Shown here piece after piece: positions 25,500 through 34,526 of a stretch of 48,535 bases of DNA (the stretch's first letter is position 1; every line of letters begins with the position of its first letter). This DNA is from Nitrosomonadaceae bacterium (GTDB lineage: Bacteria > Pseudomonadota > Gammaproteobacteria > Burkholderiales > Nitrosomonadaceae). The notes under the pieces were generated by a model, which worked only from the letters and a program-made list of their open reading frames with translations, ran no database searches and was not told the origin of the DNA. Made by a program: the position numbers and the translations under genes. The DNA lies in the NCBI GenBank assembly GCA_014190895.1, contig BJGV01000012.1, positions 1-48,535 of the forward strand, read 5' to 3'.

Positions 25500-26627
25500 A
25501 TGTACATTGGAATACCTAGAGAGATTCGTGGAGAGGAGACGCGTGTTGCGGCTACGCCAGAGACAGTAAAAAAATTTACCGTTAAAAATCTTCACGTTGT
25601 CTTAGTGCAATCAGGTGCTGGTGCTGGTGCAAATATATCTGATGAATCTTACCAGGCAGCTGGGGCAACTATTGTAAATAGTGCAAAAGATTTATATAGT
25701 CAGTCTGAAATTGTACTAAAAGTGCGTGCGCCAGAATCCTCAGAATTAGCCATGATGCGGAAAGACGCCCTGTTATTGGGTCTATTATCTCCTCATCATG
25801 TAGAGGAAATAGAAATTATGGCTCGGTATGGCCTCACTGCATTTGCCATGGAAAAATTACCGCGGATATCTCGTGCTCAGAGCATGGATGTGCTCTCCTC
25901 GCAAGCGAATATTGCTGGTTATAAGGCAGTATTGGTAGCTGCAAACATTTATCAGAAATTTCTTCCCATGTTAATGACAGCAGCAGGGACTGTAAAAGCT
26001 GCACGTGTATTAGTACTGGGGGCCGGAGTAGCCGGTCTGCAAGCTATTGCTACAGCTAAACGTTTGGGTGCGATCGTTGAAGCGTTTGACGTACGTCCTG
26101 TGGCGAAAGAACAGGTAGAGAGTCTAGGCGCTAAATTTATTGAGGTTCCATCTAACAGTGAAGAAAAATCTCAAGCGGAAACAACTGGTGGTTATGCGCG
26201 TGAAATGTCAGAAGAATACAAACGACTACAAAACGAGTTAGTGCATGAGCGCGCAATTTTAGCAGACATTATCATCACCACTGCATTAATTCCTGGTCGC
26301 CCAGCACCTGTTCTAATTGAAGAAGAGACTGTGCGTGCTATGAAGTCTGGGTCAGTAATTGTAGATATGGCGGTAGAAGCTGGTGGCAATTGTCCTCTAT
26401 CAGAATTGAATAAAACTGTTGTTAAGCATGGGGTACATCTCATTGGTATTGCTAACTTACCTGGGCTAGTGGCAAGTGATTCAAGTGCCCTATATTCACG
26501 TAATTTAATGAATTTTCTCAGTCTGTTATTAGATTCGGACAGTGGTGAATTAAAACTAGATCGTGAAGATGAAATTATTTCTGGAACATTAGTTTGTATA
26601 AACGGCGAGATAATTATAAAAAATTAA
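25500..26627 (+). CDS. pntAA: NAD(P) transhydrogenase subunit alpha part 1
   Basis: A 375-residue soluble NAD(H)-binding subunit (domain I) of proton-translocating transhydrogenase, which uses the proton motive force to make NADPH from NADH. It starts MYIGIPREIRGEETRVAATPETV, has the conserved loop SRAQSMDVLSSQANIAGYKAV, and the NAD Rossmann motif LVLGAGVAGLQAIATAKRLGA followed by FDVRP. It ends after domain I, so the alpha subunit is split as in Rhodospirillum rubrum PntAA. GGGAG lies a few bases before the start. pntAB and pntB follow. Confidence 0.93.
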   Translation: MYIGIPREIRGEETRVAATPETVKKFTVKNLHVVLVQSGAGAGANISDESYQAAGATIVNSAKDLYSQSEIVLKVRAPESSELAMMRKDALLLGLLSPHHVEEIEIMARYGLTAFAMEKLPRISRAQSMDVLSSQANIAGYKAVLVAANIYQKFLPMLMTAAGTVKAARVLVLGAGVAGLQAIATAKRLGAIVEAFDVRPVAKEQVESLGAKFIEVPSNSEEKSQAETTGGYAREMSEEYKRLQNELVHERAILADIIITTALIPGRPAPVLIEEETVRAMKSGSVIVDMAVEAGGNCPLSELNKTVVKHGVHLIGIANLPGLVASDSSALYSRNLMNFLSLLLDSDSGELKLDREDEIISGTLVCINGEIIIKN

Positions 26628-26674
26628 GAGATTAAAATTTAATTTTTCATTTAAAGTTTTGAAAGGGAGCAGTT

Positions 26675-26983
26675 ATGATCGGAGAAATTGATCCAACCAT
26701 TATTAATCTTACTGTATTTGTTCTGGCTATATTTGTTGGTTATCAGGTAGTTTGGAATGTAACGCCAGCCTTACATACACCTTTAATGTCGGTGACTAAT
26801 GCGATCTCTGGAATTATTTTAGTAGGAGCAATGCTTGCCGCTGGATCAGTTGAATCAGATTGGGGATCGTGGCTAGGATCAATTGCCGTGATTCTGGCTA
26901 CAGTTAATGTATTTGGTGGATTTCTTGTAACTCAACGTATGTTGGAAATGTTCAGAAAAAAAGATAAAAAAGGAAACGTGTAA
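26675..26983 (+). CDS. pntAB: NAD(P) transhydrogenase subunit alpha part 2
   Basis: A 102-residue membrane subunit with about three hydrophobic helices ([50 protein letters not shown]). It corresponds to the C-terminal membrane part of E. coli PntA. The motif [12 protein letters not shown] is conserved. It ends in [11 protein letters not shown], also typical. A GGGAGC precedes the start, and the TAA stop is followed directly by the pntB ATG, so the subunits are translated together. Confidence 0.93.
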   Translation: MIGEIDPTIINLTVFVLAIFVGYQVVWNVTPALHTPLMSVTNAISGIILVGAMLAAGSVESDWGSWLGSIAVILATVNVFGGFLVTQRMLEMFRKKDKKGNV

Positions 26984-28366
26984 ATGTCAGCAAATTTAGT
27001 CGCGCTTGCGTATCTAGTTGCATCAGTCTTTTTCATCTTAGCGTTGAAAGGTCTAAGTTCACCATTAACCGCTCGTCGTGGTAATTTTCTCGGTATGGTG
27101 GGCATGACGATCGCCGTTGTTACCACGCTTACCGTTACCAAAAATTGGATGTTAATACTCGGCTGCATCGGTTTAGGTGCAATTATTGGTGCTGTTGTAG
27201 CGCGACGAGTACAGATGACTGCAATGCCAGAGCTGGTGGCATTTATGCACTCGTTAGTAGGTTTGGCGGCAGTTTTTATTGCTATTGCTGCAGTAAATAA
27301 TCCGGTCTCATTTGGATTGCCTGCAGTATTAACAATGGGCAGTAAATTAGAATTATTTCTTGGCACATTTATTGGTGCTATGACTTGGTCTGGTTCGGTA
27401 ATCGCATTTCTTAAACTGTCAGGTCGTATGAGCGGTTCGCCGATCACCTTTCGTGGGCAACATATGCTTAATTTACTTTTAGCTGTTGCAATGATTGGTT
27501 TTGGTCTATGGTTCTTCTTTAGTGATACAACTAACTGGACTGCTTTTGCTAGCATGACTGCAATCGCTTTTGTGCTGGGTTTTCTTATTATCATTCCTAT
27601 TGGCGGCGCGGATATGCCAGTAGTCATCTCTATGCTTAATTCTTATTCTGGCTGGGCTGCAGCCGGTATTGGCTTCTCACTTGGCAATCCGATGCTAATT
27701 ATTGCTGGTTCTCTGGTGGGGAGCTCGGGTGCGATCCTATCTTATATTATGTGCAAGGCCATGAATCGGCCATTTCTTTCAGTCATACTTGGTGGTTTTG
27801 GCGGGGAGAGCGGTACCATAATTATAGGCGACGGTGAACAGAAAATTCACCGTAGCGGTAGCGCCGATGATGCAGCTTTCTTGTTAAGTAACGCAGATAG
27901 CGTCATTATTGTTCCCGGTTATGGTTTAGCAGTAGCGAGAGCGCAGCACTCGGTTAAAGAATTAGCTGAAAAATTAATTGCCAAGGGTGTCACCGTAAGA
28001 TTTGCTATTCATCCAGTGGCCGGACGTATGCCAGGGCATATGAATGTGCTATTAGCAGAGGCAGAAATACCCTACGAACAGGTACAGGAAATGGATGAGA
28101 TTAACAGCGATTTTTCGGATACTGATGTGGTATTAGTGCTTGGCGCAAATGACGTAGTAAATCCAGCGGCATATATTGCTGGTAGTCCTATTTATGGTAT
28201 GCCCATATTAGATGTTCACAAAGCACGCACGGTAATGGTGGTGAAGCGCAGTATGGCAGCGGGTTATGCCGGATTAGATAATGATCTGTTTTATATGGAT
28301 AAGACCATGATGGTATTTGGTGATGCTAAGAAAGTAGTAGAGAATATGGTTAAAGCAGTTGAATAG
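26984..28366 (+). CDS. pntB: NAD(P) transhydrogenase subunit beta
   Basis: A 460-residue membrane subunit with eight or nine helices (domain II) and a C-terminal NADP(H)-binding domain III. Domain III is recognised by VIIVPGYGLAVARAQH, FAIHPVAGRMPGHMNVLLAEA and VLVLGANDVVNPAA. The whole pnt operon is intact. It lies next to the sulfate-assimilation cluster, which consumes six electrons per sulfite, so NADPH supply for reductive biosynthesis is a sensible role. Confidence 0.95.
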   Translation: MSANLVALAYLVASVFFILALKGLSSPLTARRGNFLGMVGMTIAVVTTLTVTKNWMLILGCIGLGAIIGAVVARRVQMTAMPELVAFMHSLVGLAAVFIAIAAVNNPVSFGLPAVLTMGSKLELFLGTFIGAMTWSGSVIAFLKLSGRMSGSPITFRGQHMLNLLLAVAMIGFGLWFFFSDTTNWTAFASMTAIAFVLGFLIIIPIGGADMPVVISMLNSYSGWAAAGIGFSLGNPMLIIAGSLVGSSGAILSYIMCKAMNRPFLSVILGGFGGESGTIIIGDGEQKIHRSGSADDAAFLLSNADSVIIVPGYGLAVARAQHSVKELAEKLIAKGVTVRFAIHPVAGRMPGHMNVLLAEAEIPYEQVQEMDEINSDFSDTDVVLVLGANDVVNPAAYIAGSPIYGMPILDVHKARTVMVVKRSMAAGYAGLDNDLFYMDKTMMVFGDAKKVVENMVKAVE

Positions 28367-28432
28367 CGTGTTCGAAAAAAACGAAGACAATTTTTAAATT
28401 ACTTCTATTTCTGCACAATATATCACGATACT

Positions 28433-28978
28433 ATGATAATTCCTCGGCACAGGGCGGTCGCTGCCTATATGGTTTTTATGCTGAGTATTAGTACTGTAAA
28501 TGCAGCGCCAATCGATGCTGCAAATACCGCTTATAGCAAAGGTGATTATGCACAAGCTATCAGACTATATAGATCGTTAGCTGTGTACGGAAATGCTGAC
28601 GCACAGTATAGTTTTGGTATGATACATTACAGCGGAGAAGGTGTAATCCAGGATTACCAGGAAGCTTTACATTGGTTTCGTCGATCCGCTTTTCAGGGGC
28701 ACGCATACGCGCAGAATTATCTCGGCATGATGTATTATTTAGGCAAAGGTGTAAACAAAGATTATCGGGAGGCCTTAAAGTGGTTTCTTCGATCTGTTAC
28801 AAAGGAGAATGCAGGTGCTCAATATTGGCTAGGCGTGATGCATAGAGAGGGTAGAGGTGTAAGTAAAAATTACAAAGAGGCCCTCAAGTGGTATCGTTTA
28901 TCCGCTGCACAAGGGAATGCAGATGCCCAAACTGCCTTGCAGTTACCAGAAATGATAGAGATTGTACAGATAAAATAA
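28433..28978 (+). CDS. Secreted Sel1-like repeat protein
   Basis: A 181-residue protein with an N-terminal signal peptide (hydrophobic segment VAAYMVFMLSISTVNA, cleavage before APIDA) and three Sel1-like repeats from about residue 50. Each repeat has the pattern AQYxLGxMxxxGxGVxxDYxEALxWxRxSAxQGxAxAQ. Such repeats form helical, TPR-like surfaces for protein contacts, here in the periplasm. Family membership does not give the partner. It stands alone between pntB and a Nudix gene, about 65 bp after pntB; no operon role is evident. Confidence 0.85.
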   Translation: MIIPRHRAVAAYMVFMLSISTVNAAPIDAANTAYSKGDYAQAIRLYRSLAVYGNADAQYSFGMIHYSGEGVIQDYQEALHWFRRSAFQGHAYAQNYLGMMYYLGKGVNKDYREALKWFLRSVTKENAGAQYWLGVMHREGRGVSKNYKEALKWYRLSAAQGNADAQTALQLPEMIEIVQIK

Positions 28979-29065
28979 TAAAAGTATCAAGTCCGGTCAT
29001 TGCTTCTATTTAATATTTACTCCTATCTAGTACTTTATGAAATTACCGCATCTTATTTCAAGAAA

Positions 29066-29491
29066 ATGCCACAAATAAAAAGACGTTCTTTTGGCATTGT
29101 TCCTGTCGCTTTTGATACGAATGGAATGCCTATTTTTTTGCTCTTACGTGCTTATGGAAAATGGGATTTTCCAAAAGGCGGGGCAGATCCGGAGGAGGGG
29201 CCACTTATAGCAGCATTGCGTGAAATGCGTGAGGAAACAGGTATTCAAGATGCTATATTTGAGTGGGGGGAACTATCAATGGACACCACAATTTATGCGA
29301 CAGATAAAATAGCAACTTATTTTGTTGCGCGTGTTGAAAAGAAAAAAATCGTGTTACCCATCAGTGCGGAGCTTGGTCATCCGGAGCACGATGAATATTG
29401 TTGGGCATCTGCTAATGAAGCACGCACCCTATTGTCAGCTAGATTGATTCCTATTTTAGATTGGGCCAAAGGGTTACTCGCTAAGCAATAA
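29066..29491 (+). CDS. Nudix hydrolase (Ap4A-hydrolase-like)
   Basis: A 141-residue Nudix protein with a complete Nudix box: GGADPEEGPLIAALREMREETGI fits G-x5-E-x7-REUxEExGU exactly and binds the catalytic metal. WDFPKGG before the box and WASANEARTLL after it resemble the diadenosine-tetraphosphatase (NUDT2-like) branch. The frame extends up to a TTG at 29000, but the natural family start is MPQIKRRSFGIVPV, so ATG 29066 is chosen; the ribosome-binding site there is weak. The substrate is predicted, not shown. Confidence 0.82.
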   Translation: MPQIKRRSFGIVPVAFDTNGMPIFLLLRAYGKWDFPKGGADPEEGPLIAALREMREETGIQDAIFEWGELSMDTTIYATDKIATYFVARVEKKKIVLPISAELGHPEHDEYCWASANEARTLLSARLIPILDWAKGLLAKQ

Positions 29492-29622
29492 TGCCCCGGG
29501 ATTGCATTTGGATATTTTTTAAATCAAAAGATATTTTGAAACATTATTTAATCTATGCAATATGCTAATATTAGCAGTCTATTGTTATCTGTAATTCATA
29601 GAAAGATAAGAAGGAGAGTAGC

Positions 29623-29901
29623 ATGGATGAGGCAATGCAAGTTGGAATAGACTTGTTGGTAATATCTGCAATATTTGTTATTGGTTCTATATTAGGATGG
29701 TTAGTTTACCCCCTAACTGAGAATAAACATGATAAAGAAGCCCGTTTACAAGGCAACTTATCTAACCCAAGACAAAAAAATGCTCTGATATGTGGTGCCT
29801 TCTGTGCTCTTATTGGGATTTGGGGAATATTTATAGAAATGCAAGCACATGATGCAGAGCGGATACAATCCTACACAACAACCGGGGTGATAGAAGATTA
29901 A
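29623..29901 (+). CDS. Small two-helix membrane protein, unknown function
   Basis: A 92-residue protein that I cannot assign to a family. It has two hydrophobic segments, residues about 8-28 (IDLLVISAIFVIGSILGWLVYP) and about 52-70 (ALICGAFCALIGIWGIFIEM), joined by a polar loop of mixed charge. The C-terminal 20 residues are polar. GGAGA lies five bases before the ATG, a much better ribosome-binding site than those of its neighbours, which supports that it is real. The following 180 bp contain no gene. Confidence 0.6.
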   Translation: MDEAMQVGIDLLVISAIFVIGSILGWLVYPLTENKHDKEARLQGNLSNPRQKNALICGAFCALIGIWGIFIEMQAHDAERIQSYTTTGVIED

Positions 29902-30083
29902 TTTTCTTTTATATTATATGATTAAAGTAATGATGTAATTTAAGATGGTTAAGAAGGTAATGAGTCAATATTACTTACTTACTTGCCGTAGAGGAACAAG
30001 TAGATCTGCAGAATTTTTACAGTTACTCCGAATAACTCCAGGTAGAAATATAAAACAGCAGGATTAAATAAGAAGTCATTTTT

Positions 30084-31136
30084 TTAAGAAAAGCATGTAA
30101 AAGTATCGTGATCTTCAATTGCTGCAGTTACTCGAGATATGAGTTCAAGATTAGCTTTCAGATCCATCATACCTCCGACTGCAAGCGTCACAATCATGGC
30201 TTCAAATGGATAGACTAGGTGGGCTCGATATCTTTGCAATAATGCCTCGTTGTCCTGAATTCCGATCCCTTGTCTCAAAATAGCGTCTCGATAGCGTATG
30301 AGTAACTTCAGTTCGTGTTTCCGCCGAACCTCTGGTGTAAGTGCTGTGGCAAGAAAATAAGCAACATCACTTATTCCTTCACCAGTGCGTACGAGTTGCC
30401 AATCTAGAAAACCTGGCTTAGAGTCCCGCCAGAAGAAGTTACCCGGATGCAAGTCATGGTGCACGAGAGTGTGGGGAGCATTCGAAAGGAACTGCACTGC
30501 TTTGCATCGCTGGATGGCATAACGCAAGGCAGGAACATGTAGCGTTTTGGGAACAATTTCGCCTGCGCGAAATAGTCCTAGACGCATCAATGGCACAGAC
30601 AAAAAGTTTCCAATGCGATCTTCCCAGCGTCGCATTGAACCAGATAACCAGTCTTTAGCAGTACCGAGATTTCTTGCATTCCAAAAATATGCATGCAGAT
30701 GAGCCAGTTGTTCGATCACTAAAGTGGCCTGATCGGGAGTTAAGGCATCCGTTGGAAAACCTGGAACCGCACCCGTCTCTGTGATATCAGCGAGTGCTAA
30801 AAGTGTACCTTGTCGCCAACTATGCTGTATTGCCAGAACATCGGGACAGTTTAAAGGAACAGAATGCATCAATTTTTGATAAAATCGCGCCTCTGTTTGA
30901 AGTAGCTGAGGCAAAGCAGTAATTATTTTTACTCTTTGCAATTGTGAGGGTAATTTCACAAACCAACGGTGTGGAAGCGTCGAAGGGCCATCATGTTTAA
31001 TATCCAAACGTACACGCGTTGTTGTTCCGATATCTATTGATAAAATACTAACTTCTGATACAGTTGCGCCATAAGCATGTTGATCAACTATGCTTTGTGC
31101 CCACGGGATGGTTAATCTCTTCTGTACTTTCTGCAT
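30084..31136 (-). CDS. APH/choline-kinase-like phosphotransferase
   Basis: A 350-residue protein of the aminoglycoside-phosphotransferase-like kinase fold. The catalytic loop LVHHDLHPGNFFW (HxDxHxxN) and the following metal-binding GFLDWQLVRTGEGISDVAYFL are clear. Members phosphorylate varied small molecules, so no substrate can be given; antibiotic resistance should not be assumed. The coding sequence is visibly richer in G+C than the neighbouring genes (several 60-base lines near 47-58%), which suggests acquisition from elsewhere. It is alone on its strand and diverges from the nuclease gene. Confidence 0.8.
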   Translation of the reverse strand: MQKVQKRLTIPWAQSIVDQHAYGATVSEVSILSIDIGTTTRVRLDIKHDGPSTLPHRWFVKLPSQLQRVKIITALPQLLQTEARFYQKLMHSVPLNCPDVLAIQHSWRQGTLLALADITETGAVPGFPTDALTPDQATLVIEQLAHLHAYFWNARNLGTAKDWLSGSMRRWEDRIGNFLSVPLMRLGLFRAGEIVPKTLHVPALRYAIQRCKAVQFLSNAPHTLVHHDLHPGNFFWRDSKPGFLDWQLVRTGEGISDVAYFLATALTPEVRRKHELKLLIRYRDAILRQGIGIQDNEALLQRYRAHLVYPFEAMIVTLAVGGMMDLKANLELISRVTAAIEDHDTFTCFS

Positions 31137-31247
31137 TCTTTATCTTATTTTAATTAAAAAAATTTTTACCTCTAACCAGAAACCGATTCAAAGATTAAGG
31201 GAAGGAGTCTGCGCCACTATATAACCGATAATTTGTTTTAAATAATG

Positions 31248-31311
31248 TTGACTTAGCATGATAATTAAATAAGATGCTAGTTAAATTTCCATAGTAAATA
31301 CTATGGAAATT
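31248..31311 (+). promoter_or_regulatory. Promoter and perfect 12-bp dyad upstream of the secreted nuclease
   Basis: TTGACT (31248-31253), 16 bases, then TAAGAT (31270-31275) makes a plausible sigma-70 promoter toward the nuclease gene. Just downstream, aatttccatagt (31284-31295) and actatggaaatt (31300-31311) form a perfect 12-bp inverted repeat with a four-base loop, near the expected transcription start. It may be an operator or a 5'-end hairpin in the mRNA. The nuclease start codon is 100 bp further on. Confidence 0.45.
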
Positions 31312-31411
31312 ATGCTCTATTTAACAATAAATTTGTCAACATTCTATTCTGCTTTATTAGTAAATCAAGAACTGATTGCAGCAGTAATCTAATTACAAGA
31401 TAGAAGATAAA

Positions 31412-32185
31412 ATGCTAAAAAATTTTTTACTTCAGTTCGTATTGTTGTTCGTATTTTCTCCTGTTCTCCATGCTTACGATAATTCTCTTCTGGAAAACTG
31501 CGAAGAATATATAAAATATGGAACACCTGGAAAGAGCGGCACTTTATTATGCAGAAAGGGTTATCTTTTGGCCCATGATTCGGAGCGAAAAACACCTATC
31601 TGGGTTGCGGAACATCTAATAAGTAAAAGAGTTACTGGTGTAATTAAGCGCGCTAATTTTCAACCCGATCCAGACCTTAATATAGGTAAGAGAGCGGAGC
31701 TTATTGACTATAGAGGTAGTGGCTATGATCGGGGGCATATGGCGCCAGCTGGAAATATGCGATGGGACCAACAGGCTATGTTAGAAAGCTTCTTCCTATC
31801 GAATATAGTCCCTCAAATAGGTAAAGATATGAATCAGGGAATATGGAAAGAATTAGAGGAAAAAATTAGATTGTGGACTATTAGTCGAGGGGAGCTCTAT
31901 ATTTACACTGGACCAATATATGCTAAAAAACCCCCAGACGTCATAGGTATAAATAAGGTTGCTATTCCAACTCACTTATACAAGATTATCTATGATCCGA
32001 TAGCAATTGAAGCTATCGCTTTTATTATGCCGAACATGAAACTTAAGAGCTCTGATATGCCTGCCTATATTGTAACTATCCGAGAAATAGAGAAAAAGAC
32101 GGGGCTCAATTTCTTGTCTACATTAGACACAGAAACTGAGAGTATTGTGGAATTAGTCAAAGCTAAAAATTTATGGACCGAGTAA
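31412..32185 (+). CDS. Secreted DNA/RNA non-specific endonuclease (NucA/EndoG-type)
   Basis: A 257-residue nuclease of the beta-beta-alpha-metal family. The active-site motif DRGH is at residues 106-109 (GYDRGHMAPAGNMRW), with the metal-binding asparagine probably in NIVPQIGKDMNQGIW. The N-terminus is a signal peptide (MLKNFLLQFVLLFVFSPVLHA), so the enzyme acts in the periplasm or outside. There is no adjacent immunity gene, which is expected for an exported enzyme. Likely roles are nutrient scavenging or degradation of incoming DNA. A good terminator follows the stop codon directly. Confidence 0.9.
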   Translation: MLKNFLLQFVLLFVFSPVLHAYDNSLLENCEEYIKYGTPGKSGTLLCRKGYLLAHDSERKTPIWVAEHLISKRVTGVIKRANFQPDPDLNIGKRAELIDYRGSGYDRGHMAPAGNMRWDQQAMLESFFLSNIVPQIGKDMNQGIWKELEEKIRLWTISRGELYIYTGPIYAKKPPDVIGINKVAIPTHLYKIIYDPIAIEAIAFIMPNMKLKSSDMPAYIVTIREIEKKTGLNFLSTLDTETESIVELVKAKNLWTE

Positions 32186-32214
32186 TGCGGAATTTTTCTG
32201 CAATTTTATTTTTA
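32186..32214 (+). terminator. Rho-independent terminator after the nuclease
   Basis: tgcggaa (32186-32192) pairs with ttctgca (32196-32202), with one G-T pair, and is followed by attttattttta. The stem begins on the first base after the stop codon. Confidence 0.7.
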
Positions 32215-32377
32215 GGTGAACCGTAAATTAAATTTTTTCTGCTTAATAAAATACTTCGAAAAGATTATAAAACTCTCTACTGAAGCATCGCTTGAAAAGG
32301 GTAATAATTCGTTGAAAATAAAGAGAGACGCGGAATTTATCAGTAGAAGATTGAAATTAAAATACTTTTTTCAACGT

Positions 32378-34318
32378 TTAAATTTCTATTTTTGTACCTA
32401 ATTCCACTACTCTATTAGCTGGTATCTGAAAAAAATCTGATGATTGTGATGCATTCTGATACATCCAAGTGAAGAGGGTTTCTCTCCAAGGTGCCATTCC
32501 TCGAATGCTAGAAGGAATGATTGTATCTTTTGACAAAAAGAAAGAAGTTTCCAGAAGATCGCAGTAAATTTTGTGTTCACTTTCTAATAATTTCAGTATT
32601 CCCTTGATATTGGGAGTTTCTTTAAAGCCATATATAGCCCTGACTAAATAGATGCCATCACCCATATCTTTTAAATTCAGTCTGTCTTCTTTTTTGATAC
32701 GGGGCACATCCCATATACTAACCTTAAGAAATACAACTCGTTTATGGAGTACTTGATTATGTTTTAGATTGTGCAGCATCGCTACTGGAACATAATCAAC
32801 ATGGGCCGTTAAAAATACCGCATTACCATCCACACGAACTGGTTCATTCTGTAGTAACGCACTCATAAAACTCTCTAGTTGGATGCCACTCTTAATTGCC
32901 TTATCACGAAGTAACTTTCTACCCTGATACCAAGTCATTAATAATACGAAACAGATAGCTCCTATTGTCAAAGAAAGCCAGCCTCCTTGCATGATTTTTA
33001 ATAAATTAGCTGCAAAGAACGCAGAATCAATAGTTAAAAATGCGGTAATTATTAGGGTGACAATGAACGGATTCCATTTCCAAACCACTTTCATCACTAC
33101 CGCTGCCAGACAGGTGGTAATTAACATAGTGGTGGTAACTGCAATTCCATAAGCTGCAGCTAAATCACTGGATTGTTGAAAAATAAGAACTACTGCAATA
33201 ATTAAGATTAATAACATCCAATTAATAAAAGGTACATATATTTGCCCAATTCTTTTATCAGAGGTGTGGGTAACTTTCATTCGTGGCACAAAACCAAGCA
33301 AGATAGCCTGACTCGTCATCGAATAAGTGCCTGATATCACTGCTTGTGAAGCGATAACTGTCGCTATTGTTGCCAATAGCACTAAGCCAACGGTAAATGT
33401 TTCGGGAACCATCAAGAAGAATGGATTTGTAATTGAATCTGGTCGGTTTAACAACATTGCACCCTGGCCAAAATAATTCATTAGCAAACAAGGCATGGCA
33501 ATAAAAAACCATGCGCATTGAATAGGTCGGATGCCAAAGTGCCCCATATCTGCATACAAGGCTTCCGTTCCTGTTAATACCAAGGAAACAGCGCCCATTA
33601 TGATTAATCCTTGCAAGGTATGTTCGATTAGAAAATCAATTGCAAACATAGGGTTGACTGCTGCCAAAATACTAGAGTTATCAATGATATTGTAAACACC
33701 CATTATACCTAGAACCAAAAACCAAATAACCATAATTGGTCCAAATAAAAATCCAATTACCGTGCTCCCATTCTTTTGAATTATAAATAATGTCAATAAA
33801 ATAAGGATAGTGAGAGGAAGAACATATTCTTTAAAATCCGTAGACACTATCTCCATACCTTCTACGGCGGATAATACAGAAATAGCCGGAGTAATAATGG
33901 CGTCACCATAGAACATACAAGCCCCAAATACACCCAACATCATGATGCTTAGTGCGCGTTTTGAACCACCGGGAGCTGTTCTAAGTGCCATTGCCATTAG
34001 AGCCAATATACCGCCTTCACCATGATTATTAGCCCGCATGACAAACAAAACATATTTAAGCGACACTACGATTATAAAGGCCCAGAACACCATTGAAATA
34101 ACACCAAATACTGCTTCTTGAGAAAACGGAATTCCATGCTCTGGATTAAAACATGCTTTTAATGCGTATAACGGACTGGTTCCAATATCACCAAAAACTA
34201 CACCTATAGCCGTTAGAGTGAGGGCGGGTAGACTCCCTTTAATTTGCTTATGATCAGGCCGTATCTCAATTGGGCGAAGAATTGAAGATTGTGAATATTC
34301 TGGATTACTAAGCGACAT
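32378..34318 (-). CDS. kup: Low-affinity potassium transport protein Kup
   Basis: A 646-residue K+/H+ symporter of the KUP/HAK/KT family with about twelve membrane helices in the first 450 residues and a cytoplasmic C-terminal domain. Signatures include [22 protein letters not shown] near the N-terminus, [24 protein letters not shown] and [12 protein letters not shown]-type sequence ([16 protein letters not shown]). Length is close to E. coli Kup (622). It is the only recognisable potassium gene here. The gene is divergent from the lipocalin gene, about 210 bp away. Confidence 0.94.
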   Translation of the reverse strand: MSLSNPEYSQSSILRPIEIRPDHKQIKGSLPALTLTAIGVVFGDIGTSPLYALKACFNPEHGIPFSQEAVFGVISMVFWAFIIVVSLKYVLFVMRANNHGEGGILALMAMALRTAPGGSKRALSIMMLGVFGACMFYGDAIITPAISVLSAVEGMEIVSTDFKEYVLPLTILILLTLFIIQKNGSTVIGFLFGPIMVIWFLVLGIMGVYNIIDNSSILAAVNPMFAIDFLIEHTLQGLIIMGAVSLVLTGTEALYADMGHFGIRPIQCAWFFIAMPCLLMNYFGQGAMLLNRPDSITNPFFLMVPETFTVGLVLLATIATVIASQAVISGTYSMTSQAILLGFVPRMKVTHTSDKRIGQIYVPFINWMLLILIIAVVLIFQQSSDLAAAYGIAVTTTMLITTCLAAVVMKVVWKWNPFIVTLIITAFLTIDSAFFAANLLKIMQGGWLSLTIGAICFVLLMTWYQGRKLLRDKAIKSGIQLESFMSALLQNEPVRVDGNAVFLTAHVDYVPVAMLHNLKHNQVLHKRVVFLKVSIWDVPRIKKEDRLNLKDMGDGIYLVRAIYGFKETPNIKGILKLLESEHKIYCDLLETSFFLSKDTIIPSSIRGMAPWRETLFTWMYQNASQSSDFFQIPANRVVELGTKIEI

Positions 34319-34526
34319 AAAATACCTTCTATAATTGAAGCCTCGCTATTTTATTCTCTTTAAATGAGTTAAGACAATTTATTCTATCTAAAATAATGCT
34401 GGTATATTAGGTAACTGTCCAGTTGCATTTTAATTTATGGATTTTTTCTTTCTGAAGCGTTCTAAAGTAATGTGATCACAATATCAAAAAAAGAGTAAAT
34501 TATTAATTAAGAGGGGGTCTCTTATC

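Noticed and set aside
26932-27627. 231-codon frame antisense to pntAB and pntB
   Set aside because: It lies opposite clearly coding membrane-protein sequence; long antisense frames are common there. No ribosome-binding site or motif of its own.
30084-31136. Aminoglycoside resistance gene
   Set aside because: Only the kinase fold is supported; this fold covers many non-resistance kinases, and no specific resistance-family signature is visible.
32216-32401. 61-codon plus-strand frame with GTG start between the nuclease and kup
   Set aside because: It overlaps the kup 3' end, lies behind a terminator, shows no family motif and has composition of random A+T-rich DNA.
34471-34480. tgtgatcaca upstream of the lipocalin gene as a CRP/FNR-type site
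   Set aside because: The half-sites are directly adjacent, whereas CRP sites have six bases between TGTGA and TCACA.
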